A stretch of DNA of 43,331 nt from Verrucomicrobiia bacterium. Lineage in GTDB: Bacteria; Verrucomicrobiota; Verrucomicrobiia; Verrucomicrobiales; DEV007. The notes under the pieces are model-generated. The model made no database searches. It was not told where the DNA came from and saw only the letters and a list, made by a program, of their open reading frames with translations. The stretch is taken from the NCBI GenBank assembly GCA_020439995.1, contig JAGROY010000042.1, positions 1-43,331 on the forward strand. The letters run 5' to 3'. Each line of letters begins with the position of its first letter. Positions within the stretch are counted from its first letter, which is position 1. The position numbers and the translations under genes were made by a program. Below are positions 1 through 8,549 of this stretch, in pieces.

Positions 1-445
1 AAAGAGTGGGAACCGAATTGCGGAAACTGAGAGCTGCCTGGTTCTCACGGTCGATATTCCCATCGTTCGCGGCAAGGGACAGTGTTGCCTTGGTCGGAAC
101 AAAGGTCGCGTGGGCGATGGTATCGGCGATGTCGCCCGGAGGGATCGGGCTATGGGGATGGAAGAGTGGGGCCAGGCCGAGCGTCACGACCAGGGCAGAC
201 GCGGTGAGGCCACCCCAGGAGGCTGCGTTGTCCCATATCGCTACACGCGGAAGCAGCAACCGAATCAGGCCGATCGGTAGCAGGCAGACCGAAATGGTGA
301 GAAACAATGTAAGGCTGGCGGAGTGACGGCCAACGGAACTGGCTTGCAGCCCGCCGATCCACGCGAACGGGCCTGTCTGCGTCCAGAGGATGGTTGCGAT
401 TCCCAGAGAAACTGCCAGTGAGAAGAGGTAGCGGATGAGAAACAT
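1..445 (-). CDS. Membrane protein of unknown function, 3' end outside the window
   Basis: An open frame reads from an ATG at 443-445 to the left edge without a stop, giving at least 148 residues. The N-terminus (MFLIRYLFSLAVSLGIATIL) is a hydrophobic segment. It is followed by a second strongly hydrophobic stretch near residues 44-67 and a third near 78-95, so this is an integral membrane protein. The visible C-terminal part is more polar. It is the last of four minus-strand genes with short gaps (43 bases from the previous gene), so it is probably co-transcribed with them. I do not recognise the family. A plus-strand frame over the same bases lacks such organised hydrophobicity and looks like a shadow. 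Confidence 0.6.
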   Translation of the reverse strand, partial: MFLIRYLFSLAVSLGIATILWTQTGPFAWIGGLQASSVGRHSASLTLFLTISVCLLPIGLIRLLLPRVAIWDNAASWGGLTASALVVTLGLAPLFHPHSPIPPGDIADTIAHATFVPTKATLSLAANDGNIDRENQAALSFRNSVPTL

Positions 446-488
446 GGGAAAGCGGCTATTATAGATTAATGTTAGTGTATGGCGTCGG

Positions 489-1565
489 CTACAGGTCGCC
501 GTGGTACTCGTAGTCCGGCGGCGAGAACCGTGACTTGACACGCGCGATGATCTCGTCGCGTCGTCCCCGAACCCAGTCGGGGTATGCCGACCAGGTCTGG
601 GGTGAGGGAAAGTAAATGATGTGGTGCGCGCGCCCAGTCAGCATCTCGCCGTCGATATCGAGACGTTTCCACGAGTTTCCGTGTCGTTCCTCGTAGTACA
701 TGCGATCGCGATCGATGTGTCCCACCCTCCATTCTTGCGTTGGGCAGGGCGCCGCCGGAGTGCTCCTGGCCCATCCGAATTCGGACCGGATTCTTCGTGC
801 CAGCAGCGTCGCCAGCAGCCCGCCGGAGACGATGATGACGGGAATGGATTCGGTCCCCGTCGAGGGAAGTATCGTAGTGGTCACGCCCGAAGCGGAGATG
901 TAGGTCGTCCGGGGGATCGGACCTTTGAGAAGACGATGGGCACTAATTGCGAAGGAGGTGGACAATAATATGAGGACAAAAAGGTATGCCCATCGCTGCC
1001 TCAGAACGAATCCGATCCCCGCAGCAAGCGTGGCGGGCGGCAACAGAATGAGCAGAATTCCTTCTGGGGTCAGTCCCGCAGCCGTGCCATCGCCACCCGC
1101 GAGTAGCATGAGGACGGACATAAAGCTGACAGTCGACGCCAATGCGCCGGCAACGATTGCGAGGCACCCGACGATCGTGACGAACAGCGAACGCTTGGTG
1201 GGCCGTGACTGTGAACTAGCGGTGGTGACCACTTCTGACCGTGTCGCCGGGCATGTAGTTGGTTCTTCTGACAAGGATGTCGGCGGTTTTGGTGGTTCGA
1301 GGACAAAGAACATCCGTGTCTGATCGGTGATCTCGGAAGAGTAGAGCGAACTGTTGCGCTCTCGGAAATCGAGTCGCGCGTCGGACGATCCTGGTCGTGT
1401 AGTGATCGGTCTGGCGAGTTTCAACCAGGCTCCGACCGGCGGCGCGGGAAAACCGCTTCCTATTTCGGCGATCGCATTGCCAGCAGAAAGCTCGGTGGCG
1501 ATCAGGTCCTGCAGTGCCGCCGGAAACTTGGCGACGGCGAATGCCTGTTGTTCTGTTAGTTGCAT
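489..1565 (-). CDS. Multi-pass membrane protein of unknown function
   Basis: The frame can be read from 1679, but that would overlap the end of the upstream gene by 80 bases. The ATG at 1565 (MQLTEQQAFAVAKFPAALQD) leaves a 34-base gap and is the better start, giving 358 residues. The first ~115 residues are soluble and look like a small folded domain. After a polar Thr/Ser-rich linker there are about four hydrophobic segments, starting near residue 130 (FVTIVGCLAIVAGALAS) and ending near residue 260 (IPVIIVSGGLLATLLA). A charged C-terminal tail of ~90 residues rich in Arg and aromatic residues follows. The family is not recognised. It sits third in a four-gene minus-strand group and probably acts in the inner membrane with its neighbours. 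Confidence 0.7.
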   Translation of the reverse strand: MQLTEQQAFAVAKFPAALQDLIATELSAGNAIAEIGSGFPAPPVGAWLKLARPITTRPGSSDARLDFRERNSSLYSSEITDQTRMFFVLEPPKPPTSLSEEPTTCPATRSEVVTTASSQSRPTKRSLFVTIVGCLAIVAGALASTVSFMSVLMLLAGGDGTAAGLTPEGILLILLPPATLAAGIGFVLRQRWAYLFVLILLSTSFAISAHRLLKGPIPRTTYISASGVTTTILPSTGTESIPVIIVSGGLLATLLARRIRSEFGWARSTPAAPCPTQEWRVGHIDRDRMYYEERHGNSWKRLDIDGEMLTGRAHHIIYFPSPQTWSAYPDWVRGRRDEIIARVKSRFSPPDYEYHGDL

Positions 1566-1599
1566 GGCTGGATTTCCAAGTGATGGATCGATTACGAAT

Positions 1600-2517
1600 T
1601 CATCGGGAGGGGGGATCGCCGGGATGGGGGGCGATGCCCGCCCAAACGTCCATGTAGTGGCTGGCGACACGGCAGACATCGCGCATCGATGCGCTGTCGG
1701 TACGGATGCGCGACAGTTCGAGGATCGCGTTCAATTCGGCAATGAAATTGCCGTCGTCGAGACCAGAATCGGCACTCGATCGCAACGCCCTCGCCGCTTC
1801 CATCCAGGCGCTGAAGCGAATGGAGACATCGGCTGCCCCGTGGTAGGCGGGATCCTGTTCCGGTGTGGTGCCATTGAATGCGATGATCCGCGCCCGGATG
1901 TCTCGACCCGCTGCCATGACTCCGGGAACCAGAGCGGCGTCGGGTTTTTCCATTCTTCCGATGAAATACATCGCTCCCGCAGCAGCACGTGCGGCGGTTT
2001 CGTAAGGGCCGTCTGCCAGTATTAACGCGTTCATTTCTCCAACGAACGTGGGTTTGCCGATGATGGCGAGAGTCGCAGCCTTGCGGCTAGCTTCATCGAC
2101 GTGGGATTCTGTTAGCGGTAGCAATTCGCTGATTGGTAGATCGGGTTGAATACGTGCCAGAGGTTCCGGCGTAGTGACGGGCGGAATTGGATCAAGCTGC
2201 CCGGTTCCGGTCGATGGTTTCGTGTCAGAAAAAAGGTAGAGTCCGGTGGCGATGATTCCATTGACGCCTGCGACTGTGCCAAGCGCCCATGCCAGGGCAT
2301 TCCAGAACGTCGTCCCGAGAACCCGCGACAGGATGATTCCGATGACGAATGCGGCAGCAGCTCCCGCGATCGCCATCGCGATGATAAAGTAGCCGCTGGC
2401 ACCTTCGCGGTCCGGCATCGAATACCATTCGGCATAGCCACCGGCGACCAGACCCGACGCGATGAGGCTGACGATCCCGGTGATCAGTGCGATGAAGACG
2501 GAAGCGGGCCAGGACAT
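1600..2517 (-). CDS. Membrane protein of unknown function with soluble C-terminal domain
   Basis: This 305-residue protein starts with three hydrophobic segments, near residues 5-27, 42-66 and 71-95 (for example YFIIAMAIAGAAAAFVIGII). A Pro/Thr-rich spacer and a ~190-residue soluble helical domain follow. That domain is Ala-rich with regularly spaced Arg and Glu and no motif I can assign. The gene lies 75 bases downstream of the small protein encoded from 3032 and 34 bases upstream of the preferred start of the next gene, which suggests one transcript. The function is unknown. A membrane-anchored protein working with the neighbouring membrane proteins is the most that can be inferred. Confidence 0.7.
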   Translation of the reverse strand: MSWPASVFIALITGIVSLIASGLVAGGYAEWYSMPDREGASGYFIIAMAIAGAAAAFVIGIILSRVLGTTFWNALAWALGTVAGVNGIIATGLYLFSDTKPSTGTGQLDPIPPVTTPEPLARIQPDLPISELLPLTESHVDEASRKAATLAIIGKPTFVGEMNALILADGPYETAARAAAGAMYFIGRMEKPDAALVPGVMAAGRDIRARIIAFNGTTPEQDPAYHGAADVSIRFSAWMEAARALRSSADSGLDDGNFIAELNAILELSRIRTDSASMRDVCRVASHYMDVWAGIAPHPGDPPSR

Positions 2518-2591
2518 GGATCGTAAGTCGGATCGATTGGGATCATTGTGAGTGCCACATTGGCCACGCCTGCCACGACGGGCCTTTCGTC

Positions 2592-3032
2592 TCAGGCATC
2601 TGCGGAATGTTCGTCCGGCCAGGGAAAACGTACTGACTTCGGTGCTTCGGCGCTTCCGTCATGCGTGCGCAGCTGAACGAACATTTCGATCTCGTGAGGA
2701 TCGCCGTTACTGACATGCACACGAAATTGAATGTTCCGAGTGTCACGCTCGCTCGGATCGAATGCCCAGCCCCATGGAAACCAGGTTTTGCCCTGCGCGG
2801 AAGCGGCGCGTGCGTTCGAGCGCACCGAATCCGGTTCGAACACCGCGCCAGGTGTCTGGTATCCGACGATGCGGACTCGCCAGTCGCCAGTGCTGTCCGT
2901 TTCCTTGTAGGCGACAAACGCATAGGCGCCGTTGGTCACGGCATCGTATGCTTCGATATATCCGAGCTGTTGGTAGTTCGTGAATCCGGGAATGGTGGCG
3001 GGGGTGTCGATAAGTTGTGTCGTGGTTGTCAT
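2592..3032 (-). CDS. Small soluble protein of unknown function
   Basis: This is a 146-residue protein without a signal peptide or membrane segment. It begins with a polar Thr-rich N-terminus and contains many aromatic residues in alternating patterns (for example YEAYDAV-like and WFPWGWAF stretches), which suggests a compact beta-rich fold. It has no recognised motif. It is the first gene of the four-gene minus-strand group. A motif reading CTAAGTCGGATGCC lies about 80 bases upstream on the same strand, in the 294-base divergent spacer shared with the DUF3592 gene, and may mark its control region. No function can be proposed from sequence alone. Confidence 0.65.
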   Translation of the reverse strand: MTTTTQLIDTPATIPGFTNYQQLGYIEAYDAVTNGAYAFVAYKETDSTGDWRVRIVGYQTPGAVFEPDSVRSNARAASAQGKTWFPWGWAFDPSERDTRNIQFRVHVSNGDPHEIEMFVQLRTHDGSAEAPKSVRFPWPDEHSADA

Positions 3033-3112
3033 GTTCGTCTGGGATGGGTTGCCTGACTCCCGAAATACGTAGCGCGAATCTCCGGGAACGCGTATCGGTC
3101 GAAAGACCCAGT

Positions 3113-3126
3113 GGCATCCGACTTAG
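3113..3126 (-). promoter_or_regulatory. Candidate operator motif upstream of the four-gene membrane operon
   Basis: Read on the minus strand, the bases are CTAAGTCGGATGCC. Eleven of them (AAGTCGGATGC) recur exactly at 8562-8572, and related AAAGTC sequences lie upstream of four other genes. The site is about 80 bases upstream of the start at 3032 and points in the direction of transcription. The role as an operator is inference. Confidence 0.3.
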
Positions 3127-3232
3127 GGCGGGGCTGTTGAGGCTGGCCCACATTCCTGGCAATGAGTCACATGGGAGGAAACGCCCGATCGGACGGGGAG
3201 ATCGGTTGGAACTTCGGGCGATCGGAGATCCA

Positions 3233-3246
3233 ACCAAAGTCCGATG
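3233..3246 (+). promoter_or_regulatory. Candidate operator motif upstream of the DUF3592 gene
   Basis: The bases ccAAAGTCCGATGG lie 80 bases upstream of the start at 3327, on its coding strand. They resemble the motif copies at 3113, 4526, 4541, 5098 and 8562. A loose inverted repeat (GGTTGGA at 3203 and TCCAACC at 3228) borders the site. The operator role is inferred only from recurrence and placement. Confidence 0.3.
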
Positions 3247-3326
3247 GTGCCTCCTGACGGGAATGGCATTCTTGCTCTGCCACTCCGTGAGTGGGATTCC
3301 ATCGAACTGACGTCAGCAATTTCATC

Positions 3327-3821
3327 ATGAACAGCACAAAAGACGACCGTCGCGGATGCGCCTTACCCGCCGGGTTCATATTTCTCGCGGCAGGCTTGTT
3401 TTTTCTGGGAGCGACGCTCCTGGGGGAGGCGCGGCTCGCAGTTTTTGGAGAGAAGACCGAAGGAGTGGTGACCAAAGTCACGTCGCGGGTGAGCTACTCG
3501 TCGAGTCCGCGAAAGAAAGGCGAATCGCACGCAAGTTACCAAGATCGATCGGGCCCGTCCGTTACCTACGTGCTGAGCGTGGCCTTCACGACGGCGCATG
3601 GCTCGCCGGAAGCATTCGACACCGTCAGCACCTGGGGACACGAGATGAAGGAAGGGGACACTGTCGAAGTGGTATATCTTCCCAAGCATCCCGCCACTGC
3701 GGAGATCTACTCCGCAAGGCAACTGTGGTTGCCGTTGGCAGTCGGAAGCGTAGTTACTCTGACTACGCTGGGTATCGGGGGCATGCTAATACGGAAAGGT
3801 ATCCGCCGGAAGCGTCCGTGA
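3327..3821 (+). CDS. DUF3592-like membrane protein
   Basis: The start is set at the ATG at 3327, because the longer frame from 3291 adds a polar, non-conserved leader; this gives 164 residues. The layout matches the DUF3592 family as I know it: one hydrophobic segment near residues 13-35, a ~90-residue beta-rich extracytoplasmic domain, and a second hydrophobic segment near residues 133-155 followed by a basic tail (IRKGIRRKRP). The phrase GDTVEVVYLPKHPATAEI is the typical D-x-V-x-V-x-Y-x-P-x-x-P-x-x-A region of that family. The biochemical role of the family is unknown. It stands alone, facing the end of the response-regulator gene with a 13-base gap. Confidence 0.75.
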   Translation: MNSTKDDRRGCALPAGFIFLAAGLFFLGATLLGEARLAVFGEKTEGVVTKVTSRVSYSSSPRKKGESHASYQDRSGPSVTYVLSVAFTTAHGSPEAFDTVSTWGHEMKEGDTVEVVYLPKHPATAEIYSARQLWLPLAVGSVVTLTTLGIGGMLIRKGIRRKRP

Positions 3822-3834
3822 GCCGGGACTGGGG

Positions 3835-4500
3835 TCAGTGCCGCCGACAGTCCGGTCCGTTCAGTACTTCCACGGCCCGCATCGCGGCAGCGTTGCGATT
3901 CTCCAGTCCCAGTTTGGTGAAGATATTGCTCATGTGTTGCTTCACCGTTTTCTCGCTCATACCGAGAATCAGAGCGACGTCACCATTGCTCTTCCCCTGA
4001 GCGACCCAAAGCAGCACCTCGGCCTCGCGCGGTGTCACTCCCAGGGCGTGAATGAGCGGTTCGTGGCTGGAGAAATCCGGGTTGAATCCGACGCCCGTCG
4101 AAGCTTCGTCGATGCGCCCCTGCACCGATTCGGCGCGAGCGAGGCGCGCCGTCACTGCCGCCAGCAGGTCGTCCCGCACCACGGGTTTGGTAAGGTAGTC
4201 GTCCGCACCGAAGTTCATTCCGATGCGGACATCTGCACGATCGCTCTTGGCAGTGAGGAAGATAAAAGGAATGTTCGTAAACTTATCATCTCCGCGCAGC
4301 GCTTGTACCACGCCATAACCGTCCACACCAGGCATCATTACATCGCAGATGACCAGATCGGGCATGACCCGTTGCGCGATCTCGATGCCGGATAGGCCAT
4401 TGTCAGCCGTCTCGACCTCGAAGCCTTCCATCTCCAACATCAGAGCGATGTTTCTTCTCATGGGGGCCTGGTCTTCAACAACGAGTATTTTCTTTTTCAT
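3835..4500 (-). CDS. LuxR/NarL-type response regulator
   Basis: This 221-residue protein has an N-terminal receiver domain and a C-terminal LuxR-type helix-turn-helix. The receiver shows the acidic pair at E9-D10, the phospho-acceptor Asp at D53 (CDVMMPGVDG), the switch Thr at T83 and the conserved Lys at K105 (TKP). After a ~25-residue linker, residues ~154-210 form the HTH with the signature TPREAEVLLWVAQGKSN and the recognition segment SEKTVKQHMSNIF. It would be phosphorylated by a histidine kinase and bind DNA as a dimer. No kinase is adjacent; the nearest one is at 8624. The gene is divergent from the globin gene with a 66-base spacer that holds two copies of the AAAGTCG motif. Confidence 0.92.
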   Translation of the reverse strand: MKKKILVVEDQAPMRRNIALMLEMEGFEVETADNGLSGIEIAQRVMPDLVICDVMMPGVDGYGVVQALRGDDKFTNIPFIFLTAKSDRADVRIGMNFGADDYLTKPVVRDDLLAAVTARLARAESVQGRIDEASTGVGFNPDFSSHEPLIHALGVTPREAEVLLWVAQGKSNGDVALILGMSEKTVKQHMSNIFTKLGLENRNAAAMRAVEVLNGPDCRRH

Positions 4501-4525
4501 GGAATAGAGACTGACTAAACCGCGA

Positions 4526-4554
4526 ACGAAAGTCGATCCTACTAAAGTCGTAGT
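4526..4554 (+). promoter_or_regulatory. Paired operator-like motif between response regulator and globin
   Basis: Two copies, acgAAAGTCGA (4526-4536) and ACTAAAGTCGTAGT (4541-4554), lie 15 bases apart in the 66-base divergent spacer. The second has palindromic ends (ACTA and TAGT). Direct repeats beside a regulator gene are a common operator arrangement. Binding by the neighbouring LuxR-type protein is a hypothesis. Confidence 0.35.
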
Positions 4555-4566
4555 GCGGGAAAGCGT

Positions 4567-5013
4567 TTGCGTGGTTTCTGTCCTTCCGTGTCTCCTCGAC
4601 AGAAGTATCTCGTACGTAAATCATTCGCTCAACTGGAGGGCCAGGGCTGTGTTGCTGCCCTTGTGTTCTACAGGAAACTGTTCGAGATGGATCCCTCGTT
4701 ACGGTCGCTTTTCAAAAACGACATCGAAGCTCAGGCGGAGAAACTGATGGAGATGCTCGCGAGCTTGTTGGCAATGCTGGACCGGAGTGACGAGCTGGAG
4801 TCCGAACTGCTGAACATGGGACAGCGCCATGCAAACTACGGAGTACAGACGTGGCATTACGCCATCGTCGGCCAGGCCCTGATCGGAATGCTGTGCGAAA
4901 CTTTGCGGGGAGAATTCACTACGGAGGTGAGGGAGGCCTGGTCTTGCCTGTACGATTCGGTTGCGTGTGCGATGTTGAAGGGAGCAAAGCAAGGGCACGG
5001 GCCGGAGGTATAG
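4567..5013 (+). CDS. Single-domain bacterial globin
   Basis: The frame starts at TTG 4567, with GGGA six bases upstream; a GTG at 4588 is an alternative. The 148-residue product fits the flavohaemoglobin/Vitreoscilla-type globin domain. The A/B helix region is FYRKLFEMDPSLRSLFKND, with the C-helix Pro near residue 43 and the CD1 Phe near residue 49. The proximal (F8) haem-ligand His is near residue 88 in GQRHANYGV, followed by the family-typical HYAIVGQALIGML. There is no reductase domain, so it is a stand-alone globin that could bind O2 or NO in the cytoplasm. It is transcribed divergently from the response regulator. A role as a haem sensor partner rather than an NO-detoxifying protein cannot be excluded. 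Confidence 0.82.
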   Translation: MRGFCPSVSPRQKYLVRKSFAQLEGQGCVAALVFYRKLFEMDPSLRSLFKNDIEAQAEKLMEMLASLLAMLDRSDELESELLNMGQRHANYGVQTWHYAIVGQALIGMLCETLRGEFTTEVREAWSCLYDSVACAMLKGAKQGHGPEV

Positions 5014-5097
5014 AAGGAATGATTAGTTCCCCCCCCGCTACTGGGATTGAGTGAAGTGTGAAGGGCACAGTGCAGGCAACGCTACTTCCGAATCCCT

Positions 5098-5108
5098 CCA
5101 AAGTCGGA
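5098..5108 (+). promoter_or_regulatory. Candidate operator motif upstream of the FG-GAP gene
   Basis: ccAAAGTCGGA lies in the 242-base spacer before 5256 and matches the other AAAGTC copies in this part of the window. Apart from this motif and a possible -10-like TAATAT at 5158-5163, I see nothing else in that spacer. Confidence 0.28.
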
Positions 5109-5255
5109 CATTTGCACCTCATCTGGGATGACAGGCTCCGTCCGAGGTCCGATACCTAATATCGCGAAACGATGTAATGGATATCTCAAGCTAAACGGGG
5201 CCGACCGGTCTCTACTCGCATTCCTGAATTCTCATCGATCATCTACTCCATCATT

Positions 5256-8200
5256 ATGAAGTCACAGACTCACAAAATCATTTTCTTAATCCTTAAATGC
5301 GTGCCTCCCGCAATCCTGCTGGCAGCTGGCAGTATGACCCATGTCAGTGCATCCCCCAATACGCTGCGTCCAGTTCCTGGCGGTTACAGCGGGAAGATAG
5401 CCGCAGACACGACCAATACCCGCTACTACAGCCCAATTCCGGTTGTTCTCGATATTGGTGCTGGTCGGCCTGTGTGGTATGGGGGCGGATTAAATTTTTC
5501 AACTTACCCGTACGCATCAAACCCGCTGGATCCTCAATTCACGATCTCACTTCCGACCCTTACCATGCCGAACTTCCCCGGCATGAAAGAGACCCCACAG
5601 GAAGGTATTGGCTGCGATGTGGACCGCGATGGTGACGTCGACATTGTCCGCATCAATTCATGGGACGGTTGGGACAATAGGGACACGTTTCAGGTATTCC
5701 TGAACGGCGGCAATGGCACGTTCTCCAAGGGCTATCGGCTGGACATGGAGTTGCCTGTGTTCACGGATTCGCATGATCGCAACTATCACATCGAGAGTGC
5801 CGACTTTGATCGCGATGGCGATCCCGACATTGTGATCCTCATGGCGCCCGATGACATCAATCGGACGACGACTCCCTGGAGCTATCCGGGAACACTGACG
5901 ATTCGGTGGAACGATGGCACCGGAGGATTTCCCACATCCACCGTGTTGAGAGGCACCGGCTATGGTAGCGATGCTGCGCTCACGATCGGCGATGTGGACC
6001 GCGACGGCGACGTGGATATTCTCTGCGACGGGCACACGTCTCCGACTCCTAATGAACATATCGTGCAGATCGTATCGACACTTTTCCGAAACAATGGCGC
6101 GGGCACTTTCACGCTGACGACATTCAACGATCTTCCGGCTCGGCTCGCGGACATTGACGGCGATGGCTGGCTAGATTCCGGATCGCATGACCGCGTGTCC
6201 TACAATGACGGCGTGGGGCACTTCAATGAGATTTGGTTCCAAGGTTTTCGGGGCTCCGCCTTCAATGATTATACCTACGCCGACGCCGACGGTGATGGAC
6301 GTATGGACTACATCTCTAACGAGGGAGGCAAGCTGGTTTACCGTAGGCGGTCGAACATTGGTTTTTTGGCTCCGATTGAGATTGTGAGTCTCCCTTCCCC
6401 CGCCGCAGCGATCGGCGCGGGAGATTCCGATGGCGACGGCGACACGGACTACTTCCTGCATTTGGAAAACGGGACGTTTGCGTTCGTAGAAAACCGCTCC
6501 CTGCACCAGATTCCCGGACGTGCTTCCTCAGACGGAGCGGTTTCGACTTCGATCTCACTCCCGGGAGTGACCGAACTGCACAGCGCCGACTTCGATCGCG
6601 ACGGACGCGAAGATCTGCTGGCGGTCTCCCCGTCGCAGAAGAAATTGTTCGTTCTGTTTGGCGAAGACGACGGCATCCCGTCGGCACCGGTGATCTTCCG
6701 CAACACGTCCGGCCAGCCGCATAGCGCTGCGGTCGCCGACTTCGATCTCGATGGCCGCGAAGACGTGGCCTACACACTCCCGGCCGAAGGCGAAGTGCGC
6801 CTGGCCAGGAACGTTCCTGGATTCCTTATCGGCTGGCCCGAGTCCGCTATTGCCACAGGGCTAAAAGGCGTGTCTCTGCTGCGGACAGGCGAGCTGGGCA
6901 CTCCGAACGGTCGCAGGGATCTGCTGACGGGGAACTCCACGACTGGTCAGTTGCGCTGGCTGTACCAGCTTGGGAACGGGTGGAACGGGCAGTCGGTTCT
7001 CAACTCGTCCGCACCGGTTCCGGGTTGTATCATGACCGCCGACGCTTCGAGGCGTCCCGGGGACGAAGTGTTTCTGCTGGGCGCGAGCGAGACCACCATC
7101 TTTCTCCGCGGGTACGAACTCAACCCTACCTGGAAAACCCTCGGCAGCAACTTGGCGACCCCTGTTTTCTCGGCTCCACCGAGCAACGTCATAGCGTGGG
7201 CAGAGGTCACCGGTGACAGTCGCGAGGAAATTGTTTTCGTGAAAGGCGATGGCGGACTCGGTTACTGGGATCCGGTCGCTGCCACGGGCGGTTCGATCGG
7301 GGCGGTTGATGGCGACATCAGGGCGATCGCGACCGCTGACTGGGATCGTGACGGGCGCACTGATATCCTGTGTGCCACCAGTCAGGGAGTGGAACTCTAT
7401 TACAGGGAGAATCGGCAAGGCGTCTGGGCCAGGATGACGCTCGCCATTGGCGGCGGATTCACCTCCATCGTCCCGATTGATCTCAACCGGGACGGATGGG
7501 TAGACGCCGCAGCAGGGGATTCGGCTACCGGTTTCGTCCACTTCTTTACGAACAGCCCAAAAGTGGTCGCCGCTCGGCAAACCGCTCCGGAAACAGTCAC
7601 GTTGTTTACTGGTCGGTCAGGCTCGACTGTTCGCTTCGAAGCATCGAACCGCGGGCGAACCGCCGACTCCAACACGAACTCCCTGAGTGATGTCGATGCG
7701 TCGGTTTCCACGGTTCGGATCGGGTATTTCCATGCGGTTCCGGACGGTAGCGGGTGGTCGAAGGGATCGCCGCTGAGGGTGGACGAACGGGCCGAGCTAA
7801 TTTCTTCGGTGACCCTTGTCTCAGGAAATACGGTGATCGGTAGCGGAGACTCCGGTGCTACGTCGTTGCACTACGAAGCCGAGACGGGTGCGATTATCCC
7901 CATCCCTCCTGGCGAGACCCGGGAATTCGAAATTCATCTGACACTTACGTCACAGGCATTTGAAAGCGCGACGAACCCCTTTTTCGTCGAACTGGGGCCG
8001 ACGATCACCGGACTGCAGCTCGACGACTTTGGTTCACCTGCCAACAGCACGATTCCGCTGGTCGGTGTTCGTCCCCTACTGGTTAAGATCGTACCCCAGA
8101 TCACACCGCTTCAGCAATGGCGGTACGATCATTTTGGAACATACGATGCAACCGGAGCTGCTGCTAACGACAGCGATCCGGACGGAGATGGGAACGGCAA

Positions 8201-8543
8201 TCTCCTGGAGTATGTGAAGGGCTGGGATCCCAATGCCGCCCAGTCCGCCGGGCAATCTTTTCCTCTGACGATGAGTTTTCAGGGTGCGGAAAATCGATTG
8301 TCGGTCGCCCTGGCCCTGCGGAAATCCTATGACAGCAACATTCGGATCATCCTTGAGAAGAGTACGGATTTGTCCAGTTGGGATTCGTTGAGCACCCGAA
8401 CGGGAGTCGGCGTTTGGTCCGGCGTCATCCCCACGCAGGCAGAAGGGTCTCTGGAGAGCGATACGTTCACCTTCGAAACCGGAGCGATCCCCGCCGACAC
8501 TCCATCGTATTTCTTGCGGCTGAGAGCCGTGGAACTTCCGTGA
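5256..8543 (+). CDS. Secreted FG-GAP/VCBS repeat protein
   Basis: This 1095-residue protein begins with a signal peptide (residues 1 to about 32, hydrophobic core IIFLILKCVPPAILLAAG). Residues ~110 to ~780 hold about ten FG-GAP/VCBS-type repeats marked by calcium-loop motifs such as DVDRDGDVDI, DFDRDGDPDI, DIDGDGWLD and DWDRDGRTDI. This is the usual make-up of a seven-bladed integrin-like beta-propeller. A beta-sandwich region follows. The tail contains another calcium loop (SDPDGDGNGNLLEY near residue 970) and an ~80-residue C-terminal domain common in secreted verrucomicrobial proteins. It is probably a cell-surface or periplasmic protein that binds ligands or carbohydrate; no catalytic motif is visible. 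A 10-bp hairpin lies 6 bases after the stop. Confidence 0.85.
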   Translation: MKSQTHKIIFLILKCVPPAILLAAGSMTHVSASPNTLRPVPGGYSGKIAADTTNTRYYSPIPVVLDIGAGRPVWYGGGLNFSTYPYASNPLDPQFTISLPTLTMPNFPGMKETPQEGIGCDVDRDGDVDIVRINSWDGWDNRDTFQVFLNGGNGTFSKGYRLDMELPVFTDSHDRNYHIESADFDRDGDPDIVILMAPDDINRTTTPWSYPGTLTIRWNDGTGGFPTSTVLRGTGYGSDAALTIGDVDRDGDVDILCDGHTSPTPNEHIVQIVSTLFRNNGAGTFTLTTFNDLPARLADIDGDGWLDSGSHDRVSYNDGVGHFNEIWFQGFRGSAFNDYTYADADGDGRMDYISNEGGKLVYRRRSNIGFLAPIEIVSLPSPAAAIGAGDSDGDGDTDYFLHLENGTFAFVENRSLHQIPGRASSDGAVSTSISLPGVTELHSADFDRDGREDLLAVSPSQKKLFVLFGEDDGIPSAPVIFRNTSGQPHSAAVADFDLDGREDVAYTLPAEGEVRLARNVPGFLIGWPESAIATGLKGVSLLRTGELGTPNGRRDLLTGNSTTGQLRWLYQLGNGWNGQSVLNSSAPVPGCIMTADASRRPGDEVFLLGASETTIFLRGYELNPTWKTLGSNLATPVFSAPPSNVIAWAEVTGDSREEIVFVKGDGGLGYWDPVAATGGSIGAVDGDIRAIATADWDRDGRTDILCATSQGVELYYRENRQGVWARMTLAIGGGFTSIVPIDLNRDGWVDAAAGDSATGFVHFFTNSPKVVAARQTAPETVTLFTGRSGSTVRFEASNRGRTADSNTNSLSDVDASVSTVRIGYFHAVPDGSGWSKGSPLRVDERAELISSVTLVSGNTVIGSGDSGATSLHYEAETGAIIPIPPGETREFEIHLTLTSQAFESATNPFFVELGPTITGLQLDDFGSPANSTIPLVGVRPLLVKIVPQITPLQQWRYDHFGTYDATGAAANDSDPDGDGNGNLLEYVKGWDPNAAQSAGQSFPLTMSFQGAENRLSVALALRKSYDSNIRIILEKSTDLSSWDSLSTRTGVGVWSGVIPTQAEGSLESDTFTFETGAIPADTPSYFLRLRAVELP

Positions 8544-8549
8544 AGACTC

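Noticed and set aside
5014..5255. Possible riboswitch or RNA in the 242-base spacer before the FG-GAP gene
   Set aside because: No conserved riboswitch core or stable long fold was apparent; only the short motif at 5098 and a possible -10 element.
6449..6706. Minus-strand frames inside the FG-GAP, kinase, LanM and LamG genes (several over 100 residues)
   Set aside because: All lie antisense to genes with clear domain signatures and consist of Arg/Ser/Pro-rich sequence typical of shadow frames.
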